From DATKMS01 sp041497995 (GTDB lineage: Bacteria; Desulfobacterota; Binatia; HRBIN30): a stretch of 42,953 bases of DNA. The notes under the pieces were generated by a model. It was not told the DNA's origin, did no database searches, and saw only the letters and a program-made list of their open reading frames with translations. The DNA is taken from positions 1-42,953 of the forward strand of contig JBGQHM010000006.1 of the NCBI GenBank assembly GCA_041497995.1, given 5' to 3'. This document shows positions 17,640 to 26,119 of this stretch, piece after piece. A program made the translations under genes and the position numbers. The first letter of the stretch is position 1, and every line of letters begins with the position of its first letter.

Positions 17640-18590
17640 ATGGCCGTCACCGTCAAGCCGCACGACGACTACATGCACGAGAACACCGGCGAACCGAACT
17701 TCAACGAGAGCATGTACTTCAACTTCTACGATCGCAGCGCCAAGCTCGGCGGCTTTGCGCGCATCGGGAACCGCGCGAACGAAGGCTATGCCGAGGTGAC
17801 GCTGGCGGTGTACCTCCCCGACGGCACGGCGATGTTCAACTACATGCGGCCGCCGATCGCCGACAACTCCGCCTTCAACGCCGGCCCCATGCGTTTCGAG
17901 GTGATCGAGCCGTTCAAGCATCTGCGCGTGACCTACAATGGTAGCGCCGTGTTCCTGGCGCGACCACTGGAGCTGGAAGATCCGAAGCGCGCCTTCACCT
18001 CGAATCCGCACCAGCCGGTGCAGCTGTCACTCGACTACTACGGCCTCAGCCCGATGTACGGCGGCGAGTCGCCGGTGCAGAGTACGGACATGGTCTTCGC
18101 CAAGGGGCACACCGAGCAGCACGTGAAGGCCGCCGGTAGCATCACGGTGAACGGTAAGCAGACGGCGTTGAACGGGTTCGGCCTGCGCGATCATTCCTGG
18201 GGCCCACGTTCGTGGCAGTCACCGAAGTTCTACCGCTGGCTGACGTGCGAGTTCGATGCGAGCTTCGGCTTCATGGGCTCGCAGATCGTCATGCAGAACG
18301 GTACCGAGATCCTCTCCGGGTTCGTCTTCAAGGACGGCGAGAACCACTGGGTGAATACGCTCACGCTGCACACGGACCGTGTAGGAGACGGGCAGTATCA
18401 CGATCGCATCGCGACGACACTGCAAACGACCGCGGGCGACTTCGAGATCACCGGCAAGGTGCTGACCATGCTGCCGCTGCGCAACCGGCGGGACGGCAAG
18501 GTCACGCGCATTGCCGAAGGCCTGACCGAGTGGCGCTGCGGCGACCATGTCGGGTATGGGCTGTCGGAGTATCTGGACCAGGTCGTCTGA
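17640..18590 (+). CDS. DUF7065-like / AttH-type protein
   Basis: This 316-residue protein has alternating beta strands and conserved points such as EPNFNESMYFNFYD, FNYMRPPI, HTEQHVKAAG and NGFGLRDHSWGPRSW. This pattern fits the lipocalin-like hydratase/AttH superfamily, now divided into domains such as DUF7064 and DUF7065, common in actinobacteria and uncultured deltaproteobacteria. No reaction can be assigned. There is no signal peptide or membrane segment. An AGGAGG lies before the ATG. The gene stands alone, divergent from the TIR-WD40 gene, and marks the return to ordinary chromosomal content. Confidence 0.75.
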   Translation: MAVTVKPHDDYMHENTGEPNFNESMYFNFYDRSAKLGGFARIGNRANEGYAEVTLAVYLPDGTAMFNYMRPPIADNSAFNAGPMRFEVIEPFKHLRVTYNGSAVFLARPLELEDPKRAFTSNPHQPVQLSLDYYGLSPMYGGESPVQSTDMVFAKGHTEQHVKAAGSITVNGKQTALNGFGLRDHSWGPRSWQSPKFYRWLTCEFDASFGFMGSQIVMQNGTEILSGFVFKDGENHWVNTLTLHTDRVGDGQYHDRIATTLQTTAGDFEITGKVLTMLPLRNRRDGKVTRIAEGLTEWRCGDHVGYGLSEYLDQVV

Positions 18591-18620
18591 GGCCCCCTCC
18601 TCCCCCGTTCGCGGAAGTGC

Positions 18621-18635
18621 GCGGGCTACGCCCGC
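18621..18635. repeat. Short GC-rich hairpin downstream of the DUF7065 gene
   Basis: GCGGGC-TAC-GCCCGC forms a perfect six-base-pair stem with a three-base loop about 30 bases after the stop codon. No T-tract follows, so it is only a possible transcript-end structure. Confidence 0.35.
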
Positions 18636-18750
18636 AGCCCAAAGTCGCAAGTCCAACGCCCAAAGCAAGAAGCGGCTAGGAAAATCTTCGCGCGCTGCGC
18701 AAAAATGCAACGTTTGCACTACAGGGGAGGAACCTGATTGCCCGCAGCCT

Positions 18751-18945
18751 TCAGAAGCGTTTTGGCAACCCCGCTTGCTTCAGCACGATGTTGGCCCAAT
18801 GCCGTGACTTGATCTGGCCGTCGACCGGGAACCGGTGCCCGGTGATGGGGCTGAACCAGATTTCGTGATCGCCCTTCCCGTGACGTTCGAAGCGGCAACC
18901 AGCGGCACGCAAGAGGCGTTTCAACTCCGGAGTGAAGTCCGCCAC
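18751..18945 (-). CDS. HicA-family mRNA interferase toxin
   Basis: This 64-residue protein has the small HicA double-stranded-RNA-binding-like fold: RLLRAAGCRFERHGKGDHEIWF carries the catalytic His region, followed by HRFPVDGQIKSRHWANIVLKQAGLP. HicA toxins cleave mRNA and are held in check by a HicB-type partner. The start is a GTG at 18945, directly abutting the TAG of the upstream DUF1902 gene (TAGGTG). Translation is therefore probably coupled, with the antitoxin made first. The ORF is full length and looks intact. Confidence 0.8.
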   Translation of the reverse strand: MADFTPELKRLLRAAGCRFERHGKGDHEIWFSPITGHRFPVDGQIKSRHWANIVLKQAGLPKRF

Positions 18946-19191
18946 CTACGCGACCGCGCGGGCGTGTTCAGTACGGTGCGCAATCACCGTGAAGCGCGCG
19001 GCGGCCGCTTCCTGCGCCGACAACACGCCATTGAGTTCCAGCATCTCCGGCACCATCACCCGGAGTTTCTCAATGAGCGCCTCGAAGGTATCGGCACCGG
19101 TCACCAGCCCCGGCACATCTTCGCCTTCCGCGATCCATGTTGCCGCCTCTTCGTCCCAATCGGCTCGCACGGTGTAGGTATGATCCGCCAT
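18946..19191 (-). CDS. DUF1902/HicB-like antitoxin
   Basis: This 81-residue protein has the DUF1902/HicB-like partial RNase-H fold: YTVRADWDEEAATWIAEGED, VPGLVTGADTFEALIEKLRV and VPEMLELNG. Proteins of this family are commonly encoded next to HicA toxins and are thought to neutralise them. There is no obvious DNA-binding domain at the C-terminus, so autoregulation may need another element. GAGG lies about ten bases before the ATG. It is the first gene of the leftward toxin-antitoxin pair. Confidence 0.8.
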   Translation of the reverse strand: MADHTYTVRADWDEEAATWIAEGEDVPGLVTGADTFEALIEKLRVMVPEMLELNGVLSAQEAAAARFTVIAHRTEHARAVA

Positions 19192-19295
19192 TGCTCAGCC
19201 TCGCTTCGATACGATATGTGGCGCTCAAAGGCTACCACATTATCGGCTTTCTCGCTCTGCGATGCCACCGCCAGATGGTGCGCACAGCGCACCCC

Positions 19296-19551
19296 GTAGG
19301 GGCGAGGCATTTCCCGGCTATCGCGCAACGGCCTTGCCGGCGCCCCGCCATCCGTATCGCGCACCGGCGCCCGATCCTGCCCGGAAATGCCTCGCCCTGC
19401 TTTGCAGCCACCTACCTGCCAGCAGTCTCGTACAATCCGTGGCGCCGCAGGGCGAGGCATTTCCCACCAACCAGCAGCGCCGCACGCTCTCGCACCAGCC
19501 GAGCGTTGCGCCAACGCCGTGCCCTCGCAACTGGAAATGCCTCGCCCCTAC
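19296..19551. repeat. Four-copy inverted repeat block (REP-like)
   Basis: The core GGGCGAGGCATTTCC occurs in alternating orientation: forward at 19296-19315, reverse at 19383-19400, forward at 19447-19465 and reverse at 19533-19551. The outer copies share the longer arm GTAGGGGCGAGGCATTTCC, and the inner copies share GCAGGGCGAGGCATTTCC. The array can thus form either two adjacent hairpins with loops of about 67 bases or one large nested structure. This resembles the REP/REPIN-type elements scattered in intergenic regions of many genomes. Confidence 0.8.
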
Positions 19552-19649
19552 ACGGCACCGGAACCCGATGGTGGCGGGCAGCTTCAGGTGAACCGCAGCT
19601 CGCGATTCGAACCGCGCTTCCTGTGATGCACCCCGCTCCCTCTCGGGTT

Positions 19650-19683
19650 CCCTCCCTGTTGCCACCTCCGGCAACGGGGAGGG
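19650..19683. repeat. 14-bp-stem hairpin
   Basis: CCCTCCCTGTTGCC and GGCAACGGGGAGGG pair over 14 positions (one G-T pair) around the loop ACCTCC. It lies 111 bases before the aminopeptidase start. There is no T-tract. It may be another dispersed repeat element or an RNA structure in the leader. Confidence 0.6.
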
Positions 19684-19794
19684 TGGGGCCTCACCCGGGG
19701 GGGCCGAGGGACCCGCCGGGCCCGTTGCTGAGTCCGGTCAGGAGGAGGCTTCCCCTCTTTCACTCGCACCATCCTTCCAGTAAATCACGTCGCC

Positions 19795-22356
19795 ATGAGC
19801 GACCGCGATTTCCGTCTCTCCAAAGACGTCACGCCCACCCGCTACGATTTGCGCCTCGAGGTGGACCTCGACAACTGGCGCTTCCAGGCTTCCGAGCTCA
19901 TCGACGTGATGGTGCATCGTCCGACGGCGGAGGTTGCCTTGCACGCCGTCGATCTGGACGTGCGCTCCGCACAGGCCGTCGCCGCACGTGTGACGCAAGG
20001 CGCGACGTTGCACACCAACGTCGAGGCAGAGACCGTGAGCCTGCGTTTTCCTATACCGCTGCCGCCCGGACCGGCGCGGCTGGAGATCACCTTCAACGGT
20101 GAGATCCTCGAACGCTTGCGCGGCTTCTACCGTTCGCAAAAGGACGGCGCGCGCTACGCCGCCACGCAGTTCGAGGCCGCCGATGCGCGGCGCGCCTTTC
20201 CGTGCTTCGACGAGCCCGAGTTCAAGGCGCGCTTCGCGCTCACGCTGGTGATCCCGCCCGGCGTCGCTGCGATCTCCAACGGACCGCAGGTGCGTACGCG
20301 GACGCTCCCGAACGGCCACACTGAGATCCGGTTCCAGGAGACGCCGCCGATCTCCTCCTACCTGGTGGCGTACTGCATCGGTCCGTTCGAAGCGACGCCG
20401 GTCGCCGCGACGCCGAGCGGCGTGCCGGTACGCGTCGTGATGCCACGTGGCATGGCGGACAAGGGAGTGTACGCGCGCGACGCCCACGTCGGCTCGCTGG
20501 CCTACCTCGAAGAGTACACGGCGATCCCGTATCCCTACACCAAGGTCGATGCCATCGGTGTCCCCGATTTCGAAGCCGGGGCGATGGAGAACCCGGGCGC
20601 GATTACCTATCGTCTCACGGCCATCGCCGCCGATCCGGAGCGCTCGTCGACCCATGCGCTCAAGGGGATCTTCTACACCGCGGCGCATGAGCTCACGCAT
20701 ATGTGGTGGGGCGACCTGGTGACCATGGTGTGGTGGAACGATCTGTGGCTCAACGAGTCGTTTGCCACCTTCGTCGGCTACAAGGTCGTCGCCGACCTGA
20801 TGCCGGAGTGGGGGATGTGGCGCGACTTCGTTGCGACTCTGGCGCGACCCTTTGCGCTCGACTCGTTGGTCTCGACGCATCCGATCTCATTCGAAGTGAG
20901 GAACGCCAAGCAGGCGGCGGAGCGCTTCGACGTCATCACGTATTGGAAGGGCGCCGGCGTCGTCCGCATGATCGAGGGCTTCCTCGGCGCCGACGCCTTC
21001 CGCACCGGCGTGCGCAGCTATCTGAACCGCTATCGCGAAGCGAACGCCACGGCGGACGATTTTTGGCGTGAATTGAGTACCGCTTCCGGGCGCGACGTCG
21101 CCACCATCGCCAACGCGTGGATCAAAGAGCCCGGACATCCCGTGGTGCACGCGACGGCGCAACCGGTCGGTGCAGACCTCCGGGTGACTCTGCGGCAAGA
21201 GCGCTTCTATGCGGACCCCACCGCCCGCGACGGACGCCCACCGCAGGTGTGGCCGGTGCCTCTGGTCATCAAGTTCGGGAACGCCGATGGCGTGAGCGAG
21301 CGACGCGTGCTCCTCAGCGCTGCGCAGGTGGACATCACGCTTCCGCAGACGACGTGGTACTTTCCGAATGGTGGCGCCACCGGCTTCTATCGCATCGCGA
21401 TGGACGATGCCTCGTTGCAGGCGCTGGTCGGGGTCGTTCAGGAGGCGCTCGCGCCGCATGAGCGACTGATGCTGGCGGACAACCAATGGACGCTGTTGAA
21501 AGCGGGGGCCGCATCGATCGATCAGTTCCTCGGCCTCCTCGCCGGCTACCGCACCGAGGCGGATCGGGCAGTGGTGTCGGTGCTCGCGGATCAGCTCTCG
21601 TGGTTGAGCTCGCACGCGGTAGCGGATGAGGTGCGGACACTGTTCGAGACGTTCGTCGCCGACTACTACCGCGAGCAATTCGCGGCGATGGGGTGGGAGC
21701 CACGGCCGGATGAGCCGGTGGACGAACGCATGAAGCGCGCAACCGTCATCGGTGCGATCGGAGCCGTGGCACGAGTCGAGGCGGTCCGTGCAGAAGCGCG
21801 GCTGCGGCTCGAGCAGTATCTCGTCGATCGCACCGCGCTCGACGCGAACCTCGCGTCGGTCGTCGTCGGCCTCGCGGCACGCGATGGCGATGCCGCGCTG
21901 TATGAGCGCTATCTCGAACGCAAGCGCAGCGCCGTCAGCGATCCGGAGGAAGAGCAGCGCTTTCTGCTCGCCTTGGCCGCCTTCGAGGTTCCCGATCTCA
22001 TTCAGCGGACGTTGGATCTGGCGCTCAGCAGCGAGGTCCGCTCACAGGATCGTACCTTCCTCCTCGCCGGCCTGCTGGCACGGCGCGCCTCCCGATTGAT
22101 TGCATGGGACTTCGTCCGCGCCCACTGGGAGCACCTGGTCAAGCTGATGGATCCGATGTTGCTCCAGAACCTGATCCGCGGCCTCGGGCAGCTGACCTTC
22201 GAGCCCGTCGCCACCGCGGTGCGCGGGTTCCTTGCGCCGCGCGCCACCGACGAGACGCGCGAGACCATCGCGCAGGTCACCGAGCACCTCGCCATCGACG
22301 CTGCAGCCGTCGCACGCCTGCAGCCGGCGTTGTCTGCGGCGCTCAGCCGCGGGTAA
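19795..22356 (+). CDS. M1-family zinc aminopeptidase (aminopeptidase N type)
   Basis: This 853-residue metallopeptidase cleaves N-terminal residues from peptides, probably in the cytoplasm since no signal peptide is present. The exopeptidase motif GAMEN is followed by the zinc site HELTH (His298, Glu299, His302) with the third ligand Glu321 in LWLNES. An N-terminal beta domain (FRLSKDVTPTRYDLRLEVDL) precedes the catalytic domain, and a long ERAP1-like helical C-terminal region follows (residues 520-850). Length and domain order fit the family. Several long antisense frames across this gene are codon-bias shadows. No strong Shine-Dalgarno sequence precedes the ATG, and the gene appears to be a single transcription unit. 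Confidence 0.95.
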   Translation: MSDRDFRLSKDVTPTRYDLRLEVDLDNWRFQASELIDVMVHRPTAEVALHAVDLDVRSAQAVAARVTQGATLHTNVEAETVSLRFPIPLPPGPARLEITFNGEILERLRGFYRSQKDGARYAATQFEAADARRAFPCFDEPEFKARFALTLVIPPGVAAISNGPQVRTRTLPNGHTEIRFQETPPISSYLVAYCIGPFEATPVAATPSGVPVRVVMPRGMADKGVYARDAHVGSLAYLEEYTAIPYPYTKVDAIGVPDFEAGAMENPGAITYRLTAIAADPERSSTHALKGIFYTAAHELTHMWWGDLVTMVWWNDLWLNESFATFVGYKVVADLMPEWGMWRDFVATLARPFALDSLVSTHPISFEVRNAKQAAERFDVITYWKGAGVVRMIEGFLGADAFRTGVRSYLNRYREANATADDFWRELSTASGRDVATIANAWIKEPGHPVVHATAQPVGADLRVTLRQERFYADPTARDGRPPQVWPVPLVIKFGNADGVSERRVLLSAAQVDITLPQTTWYFPNGGATGFYRIAMDDASLQALVGVVQEALAPHERLMLADNQWTLLKAGAASIDQFLGLLAGYRTEADRAVVSVLADQLSWLSSHAVADEVRTLFETFVADYYREQFAAMGWEPRPDEPVDERMKRATVIGAIGAVARVEAVRAEARLRLEQYLVDRTALDANLASVVVGLAARDGDAALYERYLERKRSAVSDPEEEQRFLLALAAFEVPDLIQRTLDLALSSEVRSQDRTFLLAGLLARRASRLIAWDFVRAHWEHLVKLMDPMLLQNLIRGLGQLTFEPVATAVRGFLAPRATDETRETIAQVTEHLAIDAAAVARLQPALSAALSRG

Positions 22357-22447
22357 GGCGACATTTACCGGCAGCATCGGCCAGCAGACGACGCAGGTCG
22401 AGCTGAACCTGACGGACAGCGACGACCTGTAGCAAACAAAGGGACGA

Positions 22448-23032
22448 CTATGGCAAATGGCCAGCGACCGATGAGGCGCTGGTCATTCCCATCCCACGGC
22501 GGATGAAATCCGCGCCTTGGTGGAGGAGCGGAACATTCTTCTCTGCCAAGTGCCGCCGATGCGGCGGCAGCGAGTCGCGCATCGCTTGCACCACGGCGTC
22601 GTGATCGACGAGCTGGGTCGCCGCACAGAAGGCACCCAGCGCGATCATGCCGGCGCCGATGATGTTGCCGGCTTCCTCCGCCAGCCTGGTCGCCGGGATC
22701 CCGATTACCTGCACGTCATCGCGCGGGACGGCCTTGACCAGCGTCGAGTTGACGAACAGTAAGCCTCCCGGCCGGAGCTTCTTCGCCAGCTCCGCCAAGC
22801 CCATGGGGTGCATCGCGAGCACGTTCCCGGTCTGTGGGATAATCGGCGGCGCTAGAATCTCTTCGTCACTGATGACGATGGTCGACTCGCTCGACCCGCC
22901 GCGCATCATGCCGCCGTAGACGCCGAACAGCATCACCTGCTTGCCGGCGCAGTTGGCAGCCTGCGCCAGGATCTTGGCCATCAGCTGAATCCCCTGCCCG
23001 CCGATGCCGGTGATGATGACCTCGCGTTCCAC
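22448..23032 (-). CDS. 2-oxoacid:acceptor oxidoreductase gamma subunit (orphan)
   Basis: This protein of about 194 residues begins EREVIITGIGGQGIQLMAK, the nucleotide- or CoA-associated Gly-rich motif of the gamma subunit of 2-oxoacid:ferredoxin oxidoreductases. GVYGGMMRGGSSESTIVIS and PQTGNVLAMHPMG follow. In this enzyme class the gamma subunit works with alpha and beta subunits that bind the substrate and thiamine diphosphate. None of those genes is in the window, so it is either the last gene of a displaced operon or acts with partners elsewhere. The start is placed at the GTG at 23032, where the conserved sequence begins; the frame extends further up without homology. It converges with the aminopeptidase gene. 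Confidence 0.85.
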   Translation of the reverse strand: MEREVIITGIGGQGIQLMAKILAQAANCAGKQVMLFGVYGGMMRGGSSESTIVISDEEILAPPIIPQTGNVLAMHPMGLAELAKKLRPGGLLFVNSTLVKAVPRDDVQVIGIPATRLAEEAGNIIGAGMIALGAFCAATQLVDHDAVVQAMRDSLPPHRRHLAEKNVPLLHQGADFIRRGMGMTSASSVAGHLP

Positions 23033-23239
23033 GTCGCGTCGATACGCCCGGCGCGAGCGTAAAGTCAAACTGCCCTGCCTATCGCGTGAAGCGGGAGCCG
23101 CGCGCACCTCTCGGCGGTTCCCAGACCTGCGAGCCACAGACGCCGCGTTCCCGCTCCTGGGACACTCGGACCGGCTGCCACCCAAACCCGCCTCTTCCTC
23201 CAGCCCTGGCAAGGCTCTTGCCATTCGAAGGATCCAGCG

Positions 23240-24229
23240 ATGAAGAACCCGCGTCTAGCTCTGGGGATCGCACTTGGCTTGGTCGCCGCGACAGCGGGGG
23301 TGTACCTCGGCATCGGGCTCCTCCCTGCACGGTCGGCCGCCAGCCGCGACCTGCTGCTCTCGGGCAACATCGAGACGCATGAAAGCGTGGTCGCATTCAA
23401 ATCCGTGCAATCGCGCATCGTGGAGCTGCCGTTCGACGAAGGGCAGTGGGTCGAAGCCGGGACGCTGCTGGCTCGACTCGACGCCGCGGACTACCAGCAG
23501 CAGGTCACGATCGGTGAGGCGACGCTCCGTGCACGCCGCGCCGAGCTCGCCTCGGCGAAACAAGGGCTCGAAGCGGCGCGCGGCGCCGTGCTCGCCGATG
23601 TGGCCGATCAGGCGCAGCGGAAACTCGACTGGCAGCGGACCGGCACGCTCTGGCACCAGGGCATCGCGGCGCGAGCCGAGTTCGACCGGATGGAAACCGC
23701 CGTCAAGCAATCCGACGCCATCCTCCAGCGCGACCGCGCGTTCGCCGCCGCCCGGGCACGCGACATCGAGGTCGCGCGCGCCATCGTGCGGACGGCGCGC
23801 GAGCAACTCCAGCTCGCTCGCATCCTCCTCGATTATACAACCCTGCGGGCGCCGTTCGCCGGCGTGATTCTGGTCCGTCAGGCCGAGCTCGGCGAGGTCA
23901 TGCTCCCGGGCACCCCGGTCGTGACGCTCGCGGACCTCAACCACGTCTGGCTGCGCGTCTACGTGCGGGAGACCGACCTGGGCCGCATCCGCTGGGGGCA
24001 GACTGCAACGATCCGCACCGACACCTACCCGGACCGGCGCTACACGGGCCGCATCTCGTTCATCTCGTCGAAGGCCGAGTTCACGCCGAAAAGCGTCGAG
24101 ACGCACGCCGAACGCGTGACGCTCGTCTACCGCATTCGCATCGACGTCGAGAACCCGTCGCACGAGCTGAAGCCCGGCATGCCCGCCGACGCAACGATCG
24201 ACCTCGCGTCGACAGGCGCCAATGGTTGA
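23240..24229 (+). CDS. HlyD-family periplasmic adaptor (membrane fusion protein)
   Basis: This 329-residue protein has an N-terminal membrane anchor (residues 7-30), a lipoyl-like half (VELPFDEGQWVEAGTLLARLD), a long coiled-coil hairpin (about 85-185) and the matching second half (TTLRAPFAGVILVRQAELGE). A beta-barrel domain ends in ELKPGMPADATIDL. Such adaptors bridge an inner-membrane ABC pump and an outer-membrane channel. It is the first gene of a five-gene operon and overlaps the next ATG by eight bases. The layout matches the YbhGFSR-type exporters of Gram-negative bacteria, which indicates an outer membrane in this organism. The substrate is unknown. Confidence 0.92.
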   Translation: MKNPRLALGIALGLVAATAGVYLGIGLLPARSAASRDLLLSGNIETHESVVAFKSVQSRIVELPFDEGQWVEAGTLLARLDAADYQQQVTIGEATLRARRAELASAKQGLEAARGAVLADVADQAQRKLDWQRTGTLWHQGIAARAEFDRMETAVKQSDAILQRDRAFAAARARDIEVARAIVRTAREQLQLARILLDYTTLRAPFAGVILVRQAELGEVMLPGTPVVTLADLNHVWLRVYVRETDLGRIRWGQTATIRTDTYPDRRYTGRISFISSKAEFTPKSVETHAERVTLVYRIRIDVENPSHELKPGMPADATIDLASTGANG

Positions 24230-25166
24230 ACCGCCTGCAGCGATCACGGTCGACGGGCTCACCAAGCGCTTTGCAGGCGTGATCGCCGTCGATCGCCTGC
24301 GCTTCACGGTCGCAAGCGGGGAGATCTTCTGCCTCGTTGGACCTGACGGCGCTGGGAAGACCACGACGATGCGCATGCTCGCGGGCGTCATGGCGCCCGA
24401 CGCAGGCTCGGCGACGGTCGCCGGCTACGACGTCGTCCGCGACCCCGAGGGTGTGAAGAACCACATCAGCTACATGCCGCAGCGCTTCGGCCTTTACGAG
24501 GAGCTGACCGTCGACGAGAACATCCGCTTTTACGCCGATCTCTTCGGGATCAGCCGGCGCCAGCGTGAGCAGCGTGCGGAACAGCTGCTGGCCGCCGCCG
24601 GCATGGCGCGCTTCCGCGATCGACTCGCCGGCCAGCTCTCCGGCGGCATGAAGCAGAAGCTCGGTTTGAGCTGCGCCCTGATCCACACGCCGCGCGTGCT
24701 CCTCCTCGACGAGCCGACGACGGGTGTGGACCCGGTTTCGCGCCGCGACTTCTGGAGGATTCTGTACGGCCTCGCTGCCGAGGGCGTCACGGTGCTCGCC
24801 TCGACCGCCTATCTGGACGAGGCTGAGCGCTGCCATCGTCTGGCGCTCCTACACCAGGGCCGCCTGCTCCTCTGCGACGCCCCCGCCCGCCTGAAAGCCG
24901 CCATGCCTGGGGCCGTGGTCGCAGTCACCGCCCCGACGCCGGCGGCAGTGCGTGACGAGCTGCAGGATATGCCGGGAGTCTCCAGCCTGTTGGTGGTCGG
25001 CGACGGCGTGCATCTGGTAGTCGACGACGCAGAGCGCCGTCTGCCGGCGATCCGCGAGCGGTTGCGCACCGCCGCGATCGCGTTCTCGGACATCGTTCAG
25101 GTCGCCCCGACCATCGAGGACCTCTTTGTGGCATCGGTCGGAAGCCAAGGCGGGAGTGACTCGTGA
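24222..25166 (+). CDS. ABC transporter ATP-binding protein (first of two)
   Basis: This 314-residue ATPase has Walker A GPDGAGKTTT, the Q-loop region YMPQRFGLYEELTV, signature LSGGMKQKLGLS, Walker B LLLDEPTTGVDP and a C-terminal regulatory extension (about 220-314). It is the first of two separate ATPases; in the YbhF-type relatives both are fused in one chain. It overlaps the adaptor gene upstream and the second ATPase gene by four bases (GTGA). It powers export through the ABC-2 permeases encoded downstream. Confidence 0.93.
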   Translation: MVEPPAAITVDGLTKRFAGVIAVDRLRFTVASGEIFCLVGPDGAGKTTTMRMLAGVMAPDAGSATVAGYDVVRDPEGVKNHISYMPQRFGLYEELTVDENIRFYADLFGISRRQREQRAEQLLAAAGMARFRDRLAGQLSGGMKQKLGLSCALIHTPRVLLLDEPTTGVDPVSRRDFWRILYGLAAEGVTVLASTAYLDEAERCHRLALLHQGRLLLCDAPARLKAAMPGAVVAVTAPTPAAVRDELQDMPGVSSLLVVGDGVHLVVDDAERRLPAIRERLRTAAIAFSDIVQVAPTIEDLFVASVGSQGGSDS

Positions 25167-26119
25167 GCGATGCAGCGGCCGCCGTCGTGGTCAAAGATCT
25201 CGTGAAGCGCTTCGGCACCTTCACCGCGGTCGACCACGTCAGCTTTGATGCCCGCCGCGGCGAGGTGCTGGGCTTCCTCGGTCCCAACGGTGCGGGGAAG
25301 TCGACAATCATTCGCATCCTCTGCGGCCTGCTCCACCCGACGTCGGGCGACGTGCGCGTCGGTGGGCTCGACGTCACGCGGCAGCCCGAGGCCGTCCGCG
25401 CACAGATCGGCTACATGTCGCAGCGCTTCTCGTTGTACAACGACCTCACTGCGGTCGAGAACCTGCGCTTCTTCGGTGGGCTCTACGGTGTCACCGCAGC
25501 GGAGTTCGCACCTCGCCTACAGTGGGCGATCGAGATGTCGGGTCTTGCCGGGCGCGAGATGGCACTCGTCGCGACGCTCGCCGGCGGCTGGAAGCAGCGC
25601 CTCGCCCTCGGCTGCGCCGTGTTGCACCAGCCGAGCATTCTCTTCCTCGACGAGCCGACGTCCGGCGTCGATCCCATCTCGCGGCGCCAGTTCTGGGATC
25701 TCAGCCACCGTATGGCGGCGACCGGCGTTACGGTGTTCGTGTCGACGCACTACATGGACGAGGCCGAGTACTGCAACCGGCTGGCCCTCATCGACCGCGG
25801 CCGGTTGGTGGCGCTCGGCACGCCCAGCGAGCTCAAGCGCACCACCATGACCGGCGGGCTCCTGCTGGTGGAGTGCGAGCCACTCGGCGCCGCGCTCGTC
25901 GCGCTCGAGCAGGCACCCGGCGTCCTCGAGGCGGCGATCTTCGGTGACGCCTTCCACGTCACGGTGCTTGCCATCGAGCCGGCGTTGCGTGAGCTGCCGG
26001 GCTACCTTGCCGCGCGCGGGCTGCGCTGCGGGCGGATCACGCCCATCCCGCTCTCGCTCGAGGACGTCTTCGTCCAGAAGGTGGGGAGGGAAGTTGCCGC
26101 CGGAGCGACGGCGTCATGA
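25163..26119 (+). CDS. ABC transporter ATP-binding protein (second of two)
   Basis: This 318-residue ATPase has Walker A GPNGAGKSTI, Q-loop YMSQRFSLYNDLT, Walker B LFLDEPTSGVDP and the H-loop region VSTHYMDEAEYC. Its signature is LAGGWKQRLALG, a departure from the canonical LSGGQ that is common in the second half of YbhF-like proteins. The start is a GTG overlapping the previous stop, and the end overlaps the ATG of the first permease by four bases. It forms the ATPase pair of the exporter together with the preceding gene. Confidence 0.93.
   Translation: MSDAAAAVVVKDLVKRFGTFTAVDHVSFDARRGEVLGFLGPNGAGKSTIIRILCGLLHPTSGDVRVGGLDVTRQPEAVRAQIGYMSQRFSLYNDLTAVENLRFFGGLYGVTAAEFAPRLQWAIEMSGLAGREMALVATLAGGWKQRLALGCAVLHQPSILFLDEPTSGVDPISRRQFWDLSHRMAATGVTVFVSTHYMDEAEYCNRLALIDRGRLVALGTPSELKRTTMTGGLLLVECEPLGAALVALEQAPGVLEAAIFGDAFHVTVLAIEPALRELPGYLAARGLRCGRITPIPLSLEDVFVQKVGREVAAGATAS

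Larger units (their letters stand above)
19192..19794. other. Repeat-rich intergenic region without genes
   Basis: This 603-base stretch separates the toxin-antitoxin pair from the aminopeptidase gene. Open frames cross it in several directions, but their translations are Arg-, Pro- and Ala-rich artefacts of the repeats. It contains four copies of a short palindromic element (19296-19551), a long hairpin (19650-19683) and a G-tract-rich segment (about 19676-19730). Confidence 0.7.

Noticed and set aside
19137..20102. Long forward frame across the repeat region into the aminopeptidase gene
   Set aside because: Arg/Pro/Ala-rich translation of palindromic repeats that continues out of frame over a clear M1 gene.
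19738..20880. Long reverse frame antisense to the aminopeptidase
   Set aside because: Typical GC-bias shadow; the forward strand has unmistakable GAMEN and HELTH motifs.
22357..22432. Short forward frame after the aminopeptidase (ATFTGSIGQQTTQVELNL)
   Set aside because: It looks protein-like but has no start codon in context and is too short to assign.
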